The notes: generated from the sequence alone by a model not told the origin. A DNA stretch of 25,534 bases from JACCTH01 sp035281645 (GCA_035281645.1 DATEDN010000096.1:1-25534), one strand, 5' to 3'; numbered from the stretch's first letter, positions 1 to 7,253 are shown. Made by a program: numbers and translations.

Positions 1-1052
1 TGGGCCACCATCGTCACGATCCCGAAACCGGCCACGGCATCGTCGGACATGAACTGGTTTTCCGAGAAGGCCAGATAACGGGTGGCCAGGTCGGCATAGC
101 CATCGCTGAAATAGTCGGCGCACGCGAAGTCGGCGTAGCGCCCGATGGCTGTCTCCGCCAGGTTTCCTAGCACCAGGTTGGGGGGCGACCATGCCCCGGT
201 GACTGGGACGTCGTGGAGGTCAGCCGACAGAGCCAGGATCGGCCCGCTCCCCGGTGGGTGGCCGGTGGCCACGATCATCTCGGCTCCGAAGTCGGCCATG
301 GCTCGCACAAAGGGCGTGAAGTCGGTATCCGGGGGAACCGGAGCGGTCTCGATCTGGAACTCGATTCCGGAGTCGGCGAATGTGTTCTCCATCGCCGCGG
401 CGAAGGAGTGACCCCAGGCGTAGTCGGCCACGATTGCCCCCACCCGGGTTAGACCCTGGGCCTGGGCATATTGGAGGACCGGACCCGCGTCCATGGGGGC
501 AGCCGGAAGGCAAGTGCGGAACATGTAGCGGCTGTCGGCGGTAAGAGCAGCTTCAGTTCCCGACTTGATGAGGAACGTCGGGATCTGCAGCTCCTCGGCG
601 ATCGGCGAGACGGCGGCGCCGACCGTGCTGGAAATGATCCCGCCGATCGCCACCACGCCTTCCTCGGCCAGCCGCTCGTAGCCGGTGACGCCAGCGTCCT
701 GATCGTTCTCCGAGTCTTGGACGACGATCTCGATCATCCGACCGTCGATCCCTCCGGCATCGTTGATCTCCTGAGCCGCCAGCATGAACCCGTCCTGGGC
801 CTGAACCGCCCACGGGGTGAACCCGGTGAGGTCGGTCAAGAGGCCGATACGGACCGGCTCGGTCGAGGCAGGCTCGGTGGTCTCAGTCGGTGCCGCAGTC
901 GTTTCGGGCGCAGCCTCAGTCGTCTCGGTGGGGGCGGCGGTAGTTGCCTGCCCTGCCGTTGTCTCAGCCGTCCCATCGCCGCAGGCTCCTAACACGAGAG
1001 CAAGCACGACGATTAACCCGAGGGGTTTTACCCTCCGGCGCGTTTTACTCAT
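1..1052 (-). CDS. ABC transporter substrate-binding lipoprotein, Leu/Ile/Val-type (3' end outside window)
   Basis: The reading frame is open from an ATG at 1052 to the window edge, about 350 codons, so the C-terminus is missing. An SD (GGAGGA) lies just upstream. The N-terminus is a lipoprotein signal: MSKTRRR, a hydrophobic stretch, then lipobox LGAC with the lipidated Cys at residue 24. About 30 residues of Thr/Glu/Ala/Pro-rich linker follow (repeats such as PTETTE), then a type I periplasmic-binding fold: PVRIGLLTDLTG, an AAQEINDAGGIDGR segment, IGGIISSTVGAAVSPIAEE and VGAIVADYAWG. These match the branched-chain amino acid/aromatic acid binding family (PF13458-like). Known members of this family bind amino acids or aromatic acids. 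Lying 71 nt downstream of the GalD-like gene on the same strand, it probably captures the pathway substrate or a precursor. That substrate assignment is inference. The permease and ATPase genes would lie beyond the window. Confidence 0.88.
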   Translation of the reverse strand, partial: MSKTRRRVKPLGLIVVLALVLGACGDGTAETTAGQATTAAPTETTEAAPETTAAPTETTEPASTEPVRIGLLTDLTGFTPWAVQAQDGFMLAAQEINDAGGIDGRMIEIVVQDSENDQDAGVTGYERLAEEGVVAIGGIISSTVGAAVSPIAEELQIPTFLIKSGTEAALTADSRYMFRTCLPAAPMDAGPVLQYAQAQGLTRVGAIVADYAWGHSFAAAMENTFADSGIEFQIETAPVPPDTDFTPFVRAMADFGAEMIVATGHPPGSGPILALSADLHDVPVTGAWSPPNLVLGNLAETAIGRYADFACADYFSDGYADLATRYLAFSENQFMSDDAVAGFGIVTMVA

Positions 1053-1085
1053 TGCATTCCTCCTCGTCGGCCACCTCGGAGAGTC

Positions 1086-1100
1086 CCCACCATCAGTGGG
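1086..1100 (-). other. Small intercistronic hairpin between galD-like gene and substrate-binding gene
   Basis: CCCAC (1086-1090) and GTGGG (1096-1100) form a 5-bp stem around a 5-nt loop in the 71-nt spacer. It is short and has no U-tract, so at most it is a processing or attenuation structure that could set the SBP:enzyme ratio. It may be chance. Confidence 0.2.
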
Positions 1101-1123
1101 AAACCTGCGGCGGCATCGGCGCC

Positions 1124-2212
1124 TCACCCTATTCCAGACTCGGTCACTATGACCGTTTCCCGAGGCGAAACTTCCCAAGACCGCGGAAACACCAGACCGT
1201 CCATCAGCTTCCGGGCCGTGCGAATGATCCCGGCTCCCTCGACCTCCCGGGATCCGTTGAGCCGAACCCAGGCTTCGAAAGTCCCGCTGGGATGTTCGAT
1301 CCGTACCACTTCGGCGCCGGGGGCGTGTTCGGACAGTTGCGCCGCCGGAGATTCGGGAAGGAGACAGGCGGTGGCGACGCTGACCGCCCCCAGCACGCCG
1401 ATCGCCTGGTGGCAACGGTGAGGGATGAAGGTCCGGGTGGAGATCGCTCCACCGAATCGGGGGGGCGAGATCAATGTCAGCTTGGGGACCGTGGCACCGC
1501 TCACGTCCCTGAGATTCATCAAGGTGCCGGCGTTGATCCTGATTTGCTCGAGTGTGCGCCTTAGGTCGAGGTTGGACTCGAGCTCCTCGCAGCTTTCATA
1601 TCCGCTGACTCCGACGTCGGATGCGCGCACCACCACCACCGGCATCCCGTTGTCAACCAGTGTGACCTCGATACCTTCCACCGTGTCGGTCGCTCGACCA
1701 GTCGGGAGCAGCGACCCGGTGCTGGAACCGGCGATGTTCTCGAACTCGATACTGATCTTGGCCGCCGTTCCCGGCACCCCACTGATCTCGGTCTGGCCGG
1801 CGTAGACCGGTCGCCCCGCTTCCACCGGGAAGCTCGCCGTGGCAAGGCTGTGGGTGTTCGTCATCAGGATGCGAACAGAAGTCTGTCCTTCAGTAGCCCC
1901 GATCAAGCCTCGTTCCAGGGCGAAGGGGCCGACCGCGGCCAGCATGTTCCCGCAGTTCTGTTGGTCGCTGACCTCGGGGCGATCCACCGCCACTTGCAGG
2001 AACAAGTACTCAACGTCGATGTCATCGCGCTCGGACGGGGAAACGACTGCGACCTTCGTGGTGAGGGGGTGAGCACCACCAACGCCGTCGATCTGGCGGG
2101 GGTCGGGCGAGCCCATGATCCGAAGCAGGAGCGAGTCACGCTCGGTGGGATCCGGGGGTAGGTCGGAGGCCAGGAAGAACGCTCCCTTTGAGCTTCCGCC
2201 CCGCATCAGCAT
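1124..2212 (-). CDS. galD: PrpF/GalD-family isomerase, probable 4-oxalomesaconate tautomerase
   Basis: The 362-aa protein has the PrpF/DUF453 signature: LMRGGSSKGAFF at the N-terminus, GVGGAHPLTTKVAVV around residues 43-57, and the catalytic-type Cys in QQNCGNM (Cys87). Members have the diaminopimelate-epimerase fold and catalyse proton shifts in unsaturated tricarboxylic acids. GalD of Pseudomonas converts keto and enol 4-oxalomesaconate; PrpF isomerises 2-methylaconitate; others act on methylitaconate. The divergent neighbours encode GalB-like hydratase and GalC-like aldolase, which favours the GalD role, since no 2-methylcitrate genes are nearby. The ATG at 2212 is used here, but a strong AGGAGG sits 7 nt before an in-frame CTG at 2242, which would add ten residues (SSDPEGIRC...) and restore the first beta strand usually found before LMRGG. 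Family assignment is firm; the exact substrate is inference. Confidence 0.82.
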   Translation of the reverse strand: MLMRGGSSKGAFFLASDLPPDPTERDSLLLRIMGSPDPRQIDGVGGAHPLTTKVAVVSPSERDDIDVEYLFLQVAVDRPEVSDQQNCGNMLAAVGPFALERGLIGATEGQTSVRILMTNTHSLATASFPVEAGRPVYAGQTEISGVPGTAAKISIEFENIAGSSTGSLLPTGRATDTVEGIEVTLVDNGMPVVVVRASDVGVSGYESCEELESNLDLRRTLEQIRINAGTLMNLRDVSGATVPKLTLISPPRFGGAISTRTFIPHRCHQAIGVLGAVSVATACLLPESPAAQLSEHAPGAEVVRIEHPSGTFEAWVRLNGSREVEGAGIIRTARKLMDGLVFPRSWEVSPRETVIVTESGIG

Positions 2213-2239
2213 GCAGCGAATTCCTTCGGGATCGGAGCT

Positions 2240-2255
2240 CAGATCGATACCTCCT
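2240..2255 (-). promoter_or_regulatory. Strong Shine-Dalgarno positioned for a CTG start of the galD-like gene
   Basis: On the minus strand AGGAGG (2255-2250) is followed by a 7-nt spacer and then CTG (2242-2240), in frame with the GalD-like protein. The competing ATG at 2212 has only a weaker GAAGGA nine nt upstream. The spacing favours initiation at the non-canonical CTG, but the sequence alone cannot decide. Confidence 0.4.
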
Positions 2256-2350
2256 TCTCCGGAAGATAGCGGTCTGCTGCACGATCAAACCTAAGGCTTC
2301 AGCATGGGTTTCCGCATGTTTCAGCCCGCGGTTTGAGCGCCAGATAGGGT

Positions 2351-3085
2351 GTGCCCGTGCCCGGCGAGTCGCTATTGGTCATCAGCGCCCACGTCGGAGA
2401 CTTCGTCTGGAGAGCGGGAGGCGCGATCGCGCTTTACGCCTCGCGGGGTCACAAGGTGACCGTCGTATGCCTCGCCTATGGCGAGCGTGGGGAGTCGGCT
2501 CGGTATTGGCGCCAGGGTCTCGAGCTCGAGCAGATAAAGGAGAAGAGGCACGCCGAGGCGGTGGCGGCAGCAGAGGTGCTGGGCGCCGACCTCATTGCCT
2601 TCGACGCCGACGACTACCCCCTCGTGGAGACGTCTGAGCTTCTCGACCGGCTGGTCAAGCACTATCGCCAGGTGCAACCCACTCTGGTTCTCACCCACAC
2701 CCAACGGGACCCATGGAACCAAGATCACGAGGTGGCCCATGCGATCGCTACCAAAGCCCGCGTTATCGCCCAGGCGGCCGGCTACGACCCCGGATCAGAG
2801 GTGATCGGGGCGCCGCCGGTCTTCCTCTTTGAGCCCCATCAAACCGAGTACTCGGGCTTCATGCCCGATGTGCTTCTCGATATCACCGAGGTCTGGGACC
2901 GAAAGCTCGAAGCGATGAAATGCATGGAAGGTCAGCAGCACCTCTGGGACTACTACACCGAGGTGGCGATCAGGCGGGGGATTCAGGCCGAGCGCAACTC
3001 GGGTCCCAACATGGGATTGCTCAAAGACAGCAAGGCGGAGGCTTATCAGCGAGTTTTTCCGCAGGTTGCGAACGAACTCAGCTGA
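2351..3085 (+). CDS. galB: PIG-L-fold zinc hydrolase homologue, probable 4-oxalomesaconate hydratase
   Basis: The 244-aa protein is of the LmbE/PIG-L family. The usual AHPDD motif is AHVGDF here (His14, Asp17), and the second metal motif is DPWNQDHEVAH (His126, His130). The residues FVWRAGGAIAL and VVCLAYGERGES that follow recall Pseudomonas GalB, a PIG-L-fold protein that hydrates 4-oxalomesaconate to 4-carboxy-4-hydroxy-2-oxoadipate (CHA) rather than removing acetyl groups. The next gene encodes the enzyme that would cleave CHA, and a GalD-like tautomerase is divergent. These neighbours are the main reason for preferring hydratase over GlcNAc-type deacetylase. A GTG at 2351 is taken as start, with another GTG two codons later; no strong SD is visible. 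The stop TGA shares its last base with the next ATG, so translation is probably coupled. The protein is cytoplasmic. Confidence 0.75.
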   Translation: MPVPGESLLVISAHVGDFVWRAGGAIALYASRGHKVTVVCLAYGERGESARYWRQGLELEQIKEKRHAEAVAAAEVLGADLIAFDADDYPLVETSELLDRLVKHYRQVQPTLVLTHTQRDPWNQDHEVAHAIATKARVIAQAAGYDPGSEVIGAPPVFLFEPHQTEYSGFMPDVLLDITEVWDRKLEAMKCMEGQQHLWDYYTEVAIRRGIQAERNSGPNMGLLKDSKAEAYQRVFPQVANELS

Positions 3086-3771
3086 TGACCGACGGAACCG
3101 TTATCCGTCGGATTCCCCGAGCCCGCCCCGACGTCATTGCCGCGCTCGCCGCCGCCGGAGTGGCGACGGTCCATGAGGCCGGCGCCGGCCTCCTCCTCCC
3201 TCCCGAAGTCAGACCGATCCAGGGGGGGATCAGACTGGCGGGATCGGCCGTGACAGTGATGTGCGCTCCCGGCGACAACCTCATGATCCATGCGGCGGTA
3301 GAGGTCATCGAGCCCGGCGACATTCTGGTCGTCGCCACTAAGTCCCCCTCGACTCATGGGATGTTTGGCGAGCTGCTGGCCGTCTCCGTCAGGAGCCGCG
3401 GCTGTGCCGGCCTGGTTATCAACGCCGCGGTGCGCGACGTCGCCGATCTTCGAACAATGGGTTTTCCGGTCTGGGCCCGGGCGATTCATGCCGCCGGGAC
3501 GACCAAGACCGGGTTGGGATCAGTGAACCTCGGGATTACTTTCGAGGGGATCACGGTCGAGCCGGGCGATGTGGTAGTTGCCGACGACGACGGGGTGGCG
3601 ATAGTGGAACGCGAGCGAGCTCGGGAGGTATTGGCTGCAGCTCGCCAACGCCTGGAGAAGGAGGAGGAAACTCGCCGCCGCCTCGCCTCCGGTGAGCTAG
3701 GTCTCGACATCTACGGCTTTCGGCAACGCCTCGAGGACCTGGGCTCCCGCTGGCTCGAATCTCCCGAATGA
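3085..3771 (+). CDS. galC: 4-carboxy-4-hydroxy-2-oxoadipate aldolase (RraA-like fold)
   Basis: The 228-aa protein belongs to the RraA/HMG-CHA aldolase family. GMFGELLAVSVRSRG (residues 92-106) followed by NAAVRD (Arg117-Asp118) gives the class II pyruvate aldolase motif in which Arg binds pyruvate and Asp orients the metal-bound water. The C-terminal GELGLDIYGFR (about 203-213) is typical of CHA aldolases and absent from true RNase E regulators. The expected reaction is CHA to pyruvate plus oxaloacetate; many members also act on 4-hydroxy-4-methyl-2-oxoglutarate or decarboxylate oxaloacetate. One small departure is NAAVRD where DGxVRD is common. The ATG at 3085 overlaps the upstream stop by one base, and the stop overlaps the next start in ATGA, so galB-galC-dehydrogenase form one transcriptional and translational unit. 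Confidence 0.85.
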   Translation: MTDGTVIRRIPRARPDVIAALAAAGVATVHEAGAGLLLPPEVRPIQGGIRLAGSAVTVMCAPGDNLMIHAAVEVIEPGDILVVATKSPSTHGMFGELLAVSVRSRGCAGLVINAAVRDVADLRTMGFPVWARAIHAAGTTKTGLGSVNLGITFEGITVEPGDVVVADDDGVAIVERERAREVLAAARQRLEKEEETRRRLASGELGLDIYGFRQRLEDLGSRWLESPE

Positions 3772-4580
3772 ATGTGGCAGTCCTCGGCTTGGGAGAGGCG
3801 GGCTCACTCCTCGCCTCCGATCTCGCCCTCTTTGGTGACGATGTCGCCGGCTACGACCCCGCGATTACCTCAGCGATCGAAGGTGTGAACCTTTGTGAGA
3901 GCGCCAGGGCTGCCGTGGCGGGTCGCGACCTGGTGCTGGCCGTGACTCATGCTTCGCACGCGGCCTCGCTCCTCGATTCGGTGGTCGATGGCCTGACGCC
4001 TGGGGCGATCTATGGCGATCTCTCCACGGGCTCGCCGGGCCTGAAAGAGAGCCTGGCGGCGGTGGCGGTGGGCCGGTCAGTTCGATTTGTCGATGTCGCC
4101 TTGATGGCGCCGGTCCCTGGACGTGGCCTCGGCGTCCCTGCCCTCGCCGCCGGTTCGGGTGCGGTCGAATTCGCCCGCCTGATCAATGTCCGCGGCGGTA
4201 GGGTCACAGTCGTCGGTGAGACCGCCGGGGCCGCGGCCGCTCGCAAGCTTCTTCGCAGTGTGGTGATGAAGGGACTTGCCGCCCTTCTCATCGAGAGCAC
4301 CGAGGCGGCCGAGCGCTACGGCGTAGGAGATTGGTTCTGGAACCATCTCGTCGAGCAATTCGGTGCGATCGACGAAGCCTTCCTAAGGCGGCTGCGCCTG
4401 GCCACATCCACCCACGCCGGGCGGCGGGTAGAAGAGATGGAGGCGGCAAGGGAGTTGCTGGCCGAGCTGGGAGTACCGGCCACGATGACCGAAGGCACCA
4501 TCGCCTGGCTGCAAAGACTCATCGAGCCGGGCGAGGTCGGATGGGAAACATCCGATTCTGCCGACACCATCGGGGGCTGA
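3768..4580 (+). CDS. NAD(P)-dependent dehydrogenase, 3-hydroxyisobutyrate-dehydrogenase-like with DUF1932-type C-terminus
   Basis: The 270-aa protein starts MNVAVLGLGEAGSLLASDLA, a Rossmann dinucleotide motif (GLGEAG, residues 7-12), followed by an acidic/aromatic residue set at the end of beta 2 (GYDP). A beta-hydroxyacid-dehydrogenase core follows: a GDLSTGSPG segment, VDVALMAPVPGRG and RKLLRSVVMKGLAALL, with a candidate catalytic Lys. The C-terminal helices (IESTEAAERYG, THAGRRVEEM) resemble DUF1932. It begins inside the stop of the aldolase gene (ATGA), so it belongs to the pathway. It is not the Gfo/Idh/MocA-type LigC dehydrogenase of protocatechuate 4,5-cleavage, so its reaction is unassigned. 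It could oxidise a hydroxy-acid or semialdehyde intermediate, or reduce a dead-end oxo-acid. Family call is good; substrate unknown. Confidence 0.75.
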   Translation: MNVAVLGLGEAGSLLASDLALFGDDVAGYDPAITSAIEGVNLCESARAAVAGRDLVLAVTHASHAASLLDSVVDGLTPGAIYGDLSTGSPGLKESLAAVAVGRSVRFVDVALMAPVPGRGLGVPALAAGSGAVEFARLINVRGGRVTVVGETAGAAAARKLLRSVVMKGLAALLIESTEAAERYGVGDWFWNHLVEQFGAIDEAFLRRLRLATSTHAGRRVEEMEAARELLAELGVPATMTEGTIAWLQRLIEPGEVGWETSDSADTIGG

Positions 4581-4635
4581 ATCACTACTTTTGCCCCGTC
4601 GGAACGAGGTTGGCCCAGCGTCGCGAGGAGGAGCA

Positions 4636-6009
4636 ATGACGGCGACCAGAGAGCAACCCAAAGCCGTAGCGGGCGGAGGGCTCGACTCGTATTTCAGGAT
4701 CGGTGAAAGGGGCTCGTCGGTAGGCACGGAAATTCGGGCTGGGGCCACGACTTTCCTGGTGATGGCCTACATCATCTTCGTCAACCCCGGCATCCTTGGG
4801 AACATGCCCGGGGCCGATCCCGCCGCCATCGGGGCGGCGACGGCGCTCGTGGCTGGGCTGCTCACCATCCTCATGGGTGTCGTGGCCAACGTCCCCATCG
4901 CCATGGCCGCCGGACTCGGGATCAATGCCGCCGTGGCCTTTGGTCTCGTGCTTGGTCAAGGGCTGACGCCCGAAGGGGCCATGGGTGTGATCGTCCTCGA
5001 GGGACTGGTGGTAGCGCTCTTGGTGCTGGTGGGACTGCGGCAGGCGATCATGGCCGCGGTGCCGATGGCTCTGAAGAGGGCGATTGGGGTCGGGATCGGG
5101 TTGTTCATCCTGTTCATCGGGTTTGTGAACGGTGGCTTGATCGGCGTCCCCGAAGGTGCGGCGGTCCCGGTCGAGTTCATTTTTCCCAACAGCGCCGGAG
5201 CCTGGGTGACCATCATTGGTTTGGCGATAACGGTGATCCTCTATGCCCTCAGGGTCCCGGGATCCCTGATCATCAGCATCCTGCTCACCACGCTGGTGGC
5301 ACTGCTCTGGGACGTGGCGGCGATTCCCGATACGTTCAGCGTGACTCCGAGTTTCAGCACCCTTGGGGCATTCGACCTTGGCAATGTCTTCACTCAGCTC
5401 GGACTGGTGGCGGCTTTGCTCACCATCTTCAGCTTCATGCTGACCGACTTCTTTGACACGATGGGGACTGCCACGGCTATCGCCGAGCAGGCCGACCTGG
5501 TGGATGAGCGGGGAAATATCGACAACATCGGCCGGGTGCTGTTCGTCGACTCCCTGGGCGCAGCGGCCGGTGGAGCGGCCGGGATCAGCTCGAACACCAG
5601 CTATATCGAGAGCTCGGCGGGCGTGGCGGAAGGGGGGCGGACCGGACTGACGTCAGTGGTGGTGGGAATTCTGTTCCTGCTCGCCATTTTCGTCTCGCCG
5701 CTCGCGGGGATCATTCCCCCCCAGGCGACGGCGCCGGTTCTCATCCTGGTCGGGTTCCTGATGGCCGGTTTGATCAAAGGGATCGATTTCGCCGACATCG
5801 AGGAAGGCTTTCCGGCGTTACTGACCATGGTGCTCATGCCCTTGACCTTCAGCATCACAGTCGGCATTGGCACCGGGTTTGTGATGTACACCCTGATCAA
5901 GGTGGTGAAGGGCAAGGCCTCCGAGGTGCATCCGCTGATGTGGGTGGTGACGGTTGCCTTCCTGATCTTCTTCGGCCAGGCCGTGCTGGGACAAGCAATC
6001 TCGGCCTAA
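4636..6009 (+). CDS. NCS2 family permease (AzgA/PbuG-like)
   Basis: The 457-aa polytopic membrane protein has hydrophobic segments along nearly its whole length. The N-terminal GLDSYFRIGERGSSVGTEIR followed by AGATTFLVMAYIIFVNPGIL is characteristic of the AzgA subgroup of nucleobase:cation symporters. FSFMLTDFFDTMGTATAI and GAAAGGAAGISSNTSYIESSAG are the conserved central substrate/cation-site regions. The ATG at 4636 was chosen over upstream options because GAGGAGGAG directly precedes it and family members start here. Known members import adenine, guanine or hypoxanthine by H+ symport. It sits 55 nt after the dehydrogenase on the same strand and is followed by a palindromic element, so it probably ends this operon. 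A purine role does not fit the neighbours; import of a heterocyclic or aromatic acid is a possibility but inference. Confidence 0.88.
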   Translation: MTATREQPKAVAGGGLDSYFRIGERGSSVGTEIRAGATTFLVMAYIIFVNPGILGNMPGADPAAIGAATALVAGLLTILMGVVANVPIAMAAGLGINAAVAFGLVLGQGLTPEGAMGVIVLEGLVVALLVLVGLRQAIMAAVPMALKRAIGVGIGLFILFIGFVNGGLIGVPEGAAVPVEFIFPNSAGAWVTIIGLAITVILYALRVPGSLIISILLTTLVALLWDVAAIPDTFSVTPSFSTLGAFDLGNVFTQLGLVAALLTIFSFMLTDFFDTMGTATAIAEQADLVDERGNIDNIGRVLFVDSLGAAAGGAAGISSNTSYIESSAGVAEGGRTGLTSVVVGILFLLAIFVSPLAGIIPPQATAPVLILVGFLMAGLIKGIDFADIEEGFPALLTMVLMPLTFSITVGIGTGFVMYTLIKVVKGKASEVHPLMWVVTVAFLIFFGQAVLGQAISA

Positions 6010-6022
6010 AAGCTGCGACAAA

Positions 6023-6076
6023 ACGCGACCCAGGGTCGTTAGGGCTGCTGGACAGCCCTAACGACCCACAGACGCG
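6023..6076 (+). repeat. Palindromic intergenic repeat, copy 1 (possible terminator)
   Basis: A 54-nt element starts 13 nt after the permease stop. Its core is a perfect 15-bp stem (6033-6047 with 6053-6067) around the 5-nt loop CTGGA, flanked by ACGCG at both ends. A second copy at 18727-18781 matches 48 of 55 aligned columns. There is no T-tract, so classic Rho-independent termination is uncertain. A folded 3' end, as with REP/BIME elements, is likely. Confidence 0.75.
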
Positions 6077-6112
6077 GGGAAGGCCAGCTCTCAACTCAAT
6101 AGGCTGCCGCGC

Positions 6113-6493
6113 GTGACCGACGTCTATCCGTTCTTGGCGGTACGAGACGTCGACGCCGCCGTCGCCTTCTACAAGCAAGCGTTTGGCGCTGTCGAGGAGG
6201 GCGACCGAATCCGGTCCCCTGACGGCCCGCAAGTGGCAGTCCTCTCAATCGCTGGTCATCGGATCGGCGTGGCGACCGAGGCGCCCGACCTCGGCACGCC
6301 GAGCCCAGAGACGCTCGGGGCCACGACGGTGCGGATCTCGCTCGAGGTCGACAATCCGGACGCGGTCGCCGAACAGGCGATCGCTGCGGGCGGACGCGAG
6401 ATGTTCGCCGTCGCCGACCAGCCATACGGGATGCGCCAGGGCCGAGTGGTAGACCCCTTCGGCCATCACTGGCTGATCGGCCGCAGGCTCTAA
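6113..6493 (+). CDS. VOC superfamily protein (PhnB/glyoxalase-like)
   Basis: The 126-aa protein has the two beta-alpha-beta-beta-beta units of the vicinal oxygen chelate fold. The N-terminal TDVYPFLAVRDVDAAVAFY is the standard opening of PhnB-like/glyoxalase-type members, and the C-terminal GRVVDPFGHHWLIGRR contains the DPFGHxW motif. The metal-ligand pattern is not clearly complete, so binding, resistance or lyase roles cannot be separated. The start is a GTG at 6113 with no strong SD. The gene lies alone between the palindromic element and the tRNA gene; no pathway is implied. Confidence 0.78.
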   Translation: MTDVYPFLAVRDVDAAVAFYKQAFGAVEEGDRIRSPDGPQVAVLSIAGHRIGVATEAPDLGTPSPETLGATTVRISLEVDNPDAVAEQAIAAGGREMFAVADQPYGMRQGRVVDPFGHHWLIGRRL

Positions 6494-6579
6494 CATGCTC
6501 TCACGTCGCCCGGCAGCCAGATGGTTTTCAGGACCAGGCCGTCGGATCGCCGCAAATCCCTTGTAAAACTCGACAATTT

Positions 6580-6653
6580 GCGCCCGTAGCTCAATTGGAT
6601 AGAGCGTCTGACTACGGATCAGGAGGTTGGGGGTTCGAGTCCCTCCGGGCGTG
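6580..6653 (+). tRNA. tRNA-Arg (anticodon ACG)
   Basis: A full cloverleaf folds by hand. The acceptor is GCGCCCG with CGGGCGT (closing G-U). The D-arm is GCTC/GAGC. The anticodon stem is TCTGA/TCAGG around loop CTACGGA, with ACG at the anticodon positions. The variable loop is AGGTT, and the T-arm is GGGGG/CCCTC around TTCGAGT. The discriminator is G and the CCA end is not encoded. ACG is the wobble anticodon (A34 to inosine) reading CGU/CGC/CGA. The 3' half is repeated at 8966-9011. Confidence 0.95.
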
Positions 6654-6730
6654 CCGCGAGAGTCCTTGGTCTAGCCGGGACTTCGGCCAGTGCAGCCGAC
6701 AGCACAGCCAAGCGGATGAGTCTCGAGTTG

Positions 6731-7228
6731 TCAGCCTCGGTCGCCCGATGCTCCCACTTCCTGAGGCTCGAAGACGACGATCGGGGTGTTCTTTGAGCGT
6801 CTGGTGATGCGTGCTTCGAGGTCATCACCCCATCCGGGGAAGTCGTTAAACCGAGCCCATAGTCGGTGATGCTCGGCGTCGCTTGCCCGCCTGGCGCGGA
6901 TCGTCCTAGGTCCGGTTTTGAGCATGACCTTCGCCTCCGGCTCGGCTTCGAGATTGAGCCACCAGGCCGGTTCGGCATCGGCCCAGCCGTTCATCGCCAG
7001 CGTGATGAGATTTGGGCCGTCCTCGAAGTAGCCGACCATCACCAGCCGCGGTTGCCCAGAACGTCGCCCCTGGGTGGTGAGTCCCATTACCCCGAAACGC
7101 TTCCCGGCCTTGGGCCGCCATGGGCCGAGCCGGCCGCCGGTGAGACGGTAGACGCCACGGTGGATCACCCAGAAGGTACGGGCCACAGCCGATGCCTTTT
7201 GCCCCGTTGGTCGCTTCTCGGCAGTCAT
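6731..7228 (-). CDS. Nitroreductase/deazaflavin-dependent oxidoreductase (Ddn-like, F420H2-dependent)
   Basis: The 165-aa protein matches the Ddn/F420-dependent quinone reductase split-barrel family. Diagnostic segments are GVMGLTTQGRRSGQPRLVMV, GPNLITLAMNGWADAEPAWWLNLEAEPEA and the later ARFNDFPGWGDDLEARITRR. Family members use reduced F420 to reduce quinones or xenobiotics and are almost confined to Actinobacteria and Chloroflexi, which supports the taxon guess. The ATG at 7228 is preferred over an upstream in-frame ATG at 7276 because GGAGGGAG lies just before it and the homologous region begins after it. It is the last gene of a leftward group with two membrane proteins, starting 26 nt after the preceding stop. 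It lies between the tRNA-Arg and its diverged 3' duplicate, so it may be cargo of an old insertion. Confidence 0.85.
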   Translation of the reverse strand: MTAEKRPTGQKASAVARTFWVIHRGVYRLTGGRLGPWRPKAGKRFGVMGLTTQGRRSGQPRLVMVGYFEDGPNLITLAMNGWADAEPAWWLNLEAEPEAKVMLKTGPRTIRARRASDAEHHRLWARFNDFPGWGDDLEARITRRSKNTPIVVFEPQEVGASGDRG

Positions 7229-7253
7229 TGAAGGCTCCCTCCATACAAGAGCG

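Noticed and set aside
817..1152. Plus-strand Val/Ser/Ala-rich frame
   Set aside because: It is the antisense of the Thr/Glu/Ala-rich linker and signal peptide of the substrate-binding lipoprotein; the repetitive look comes from that linker.
2280..2345. Operator in the galD/galB divergent region (GCATGGGTTTC and GCATGTTTC near-repeats)
   Set aside because: The repeats are short and imperfect, with no regulator gene nearby to pair with them; too weak to list as a site.
6595..6807. Short plus-strand frame starting inside tRNA-Arg
   Set aside because: Its first residues are a translation of the tRNA itself, a common false gene, and the rest is antisense to the F420-type reductase.
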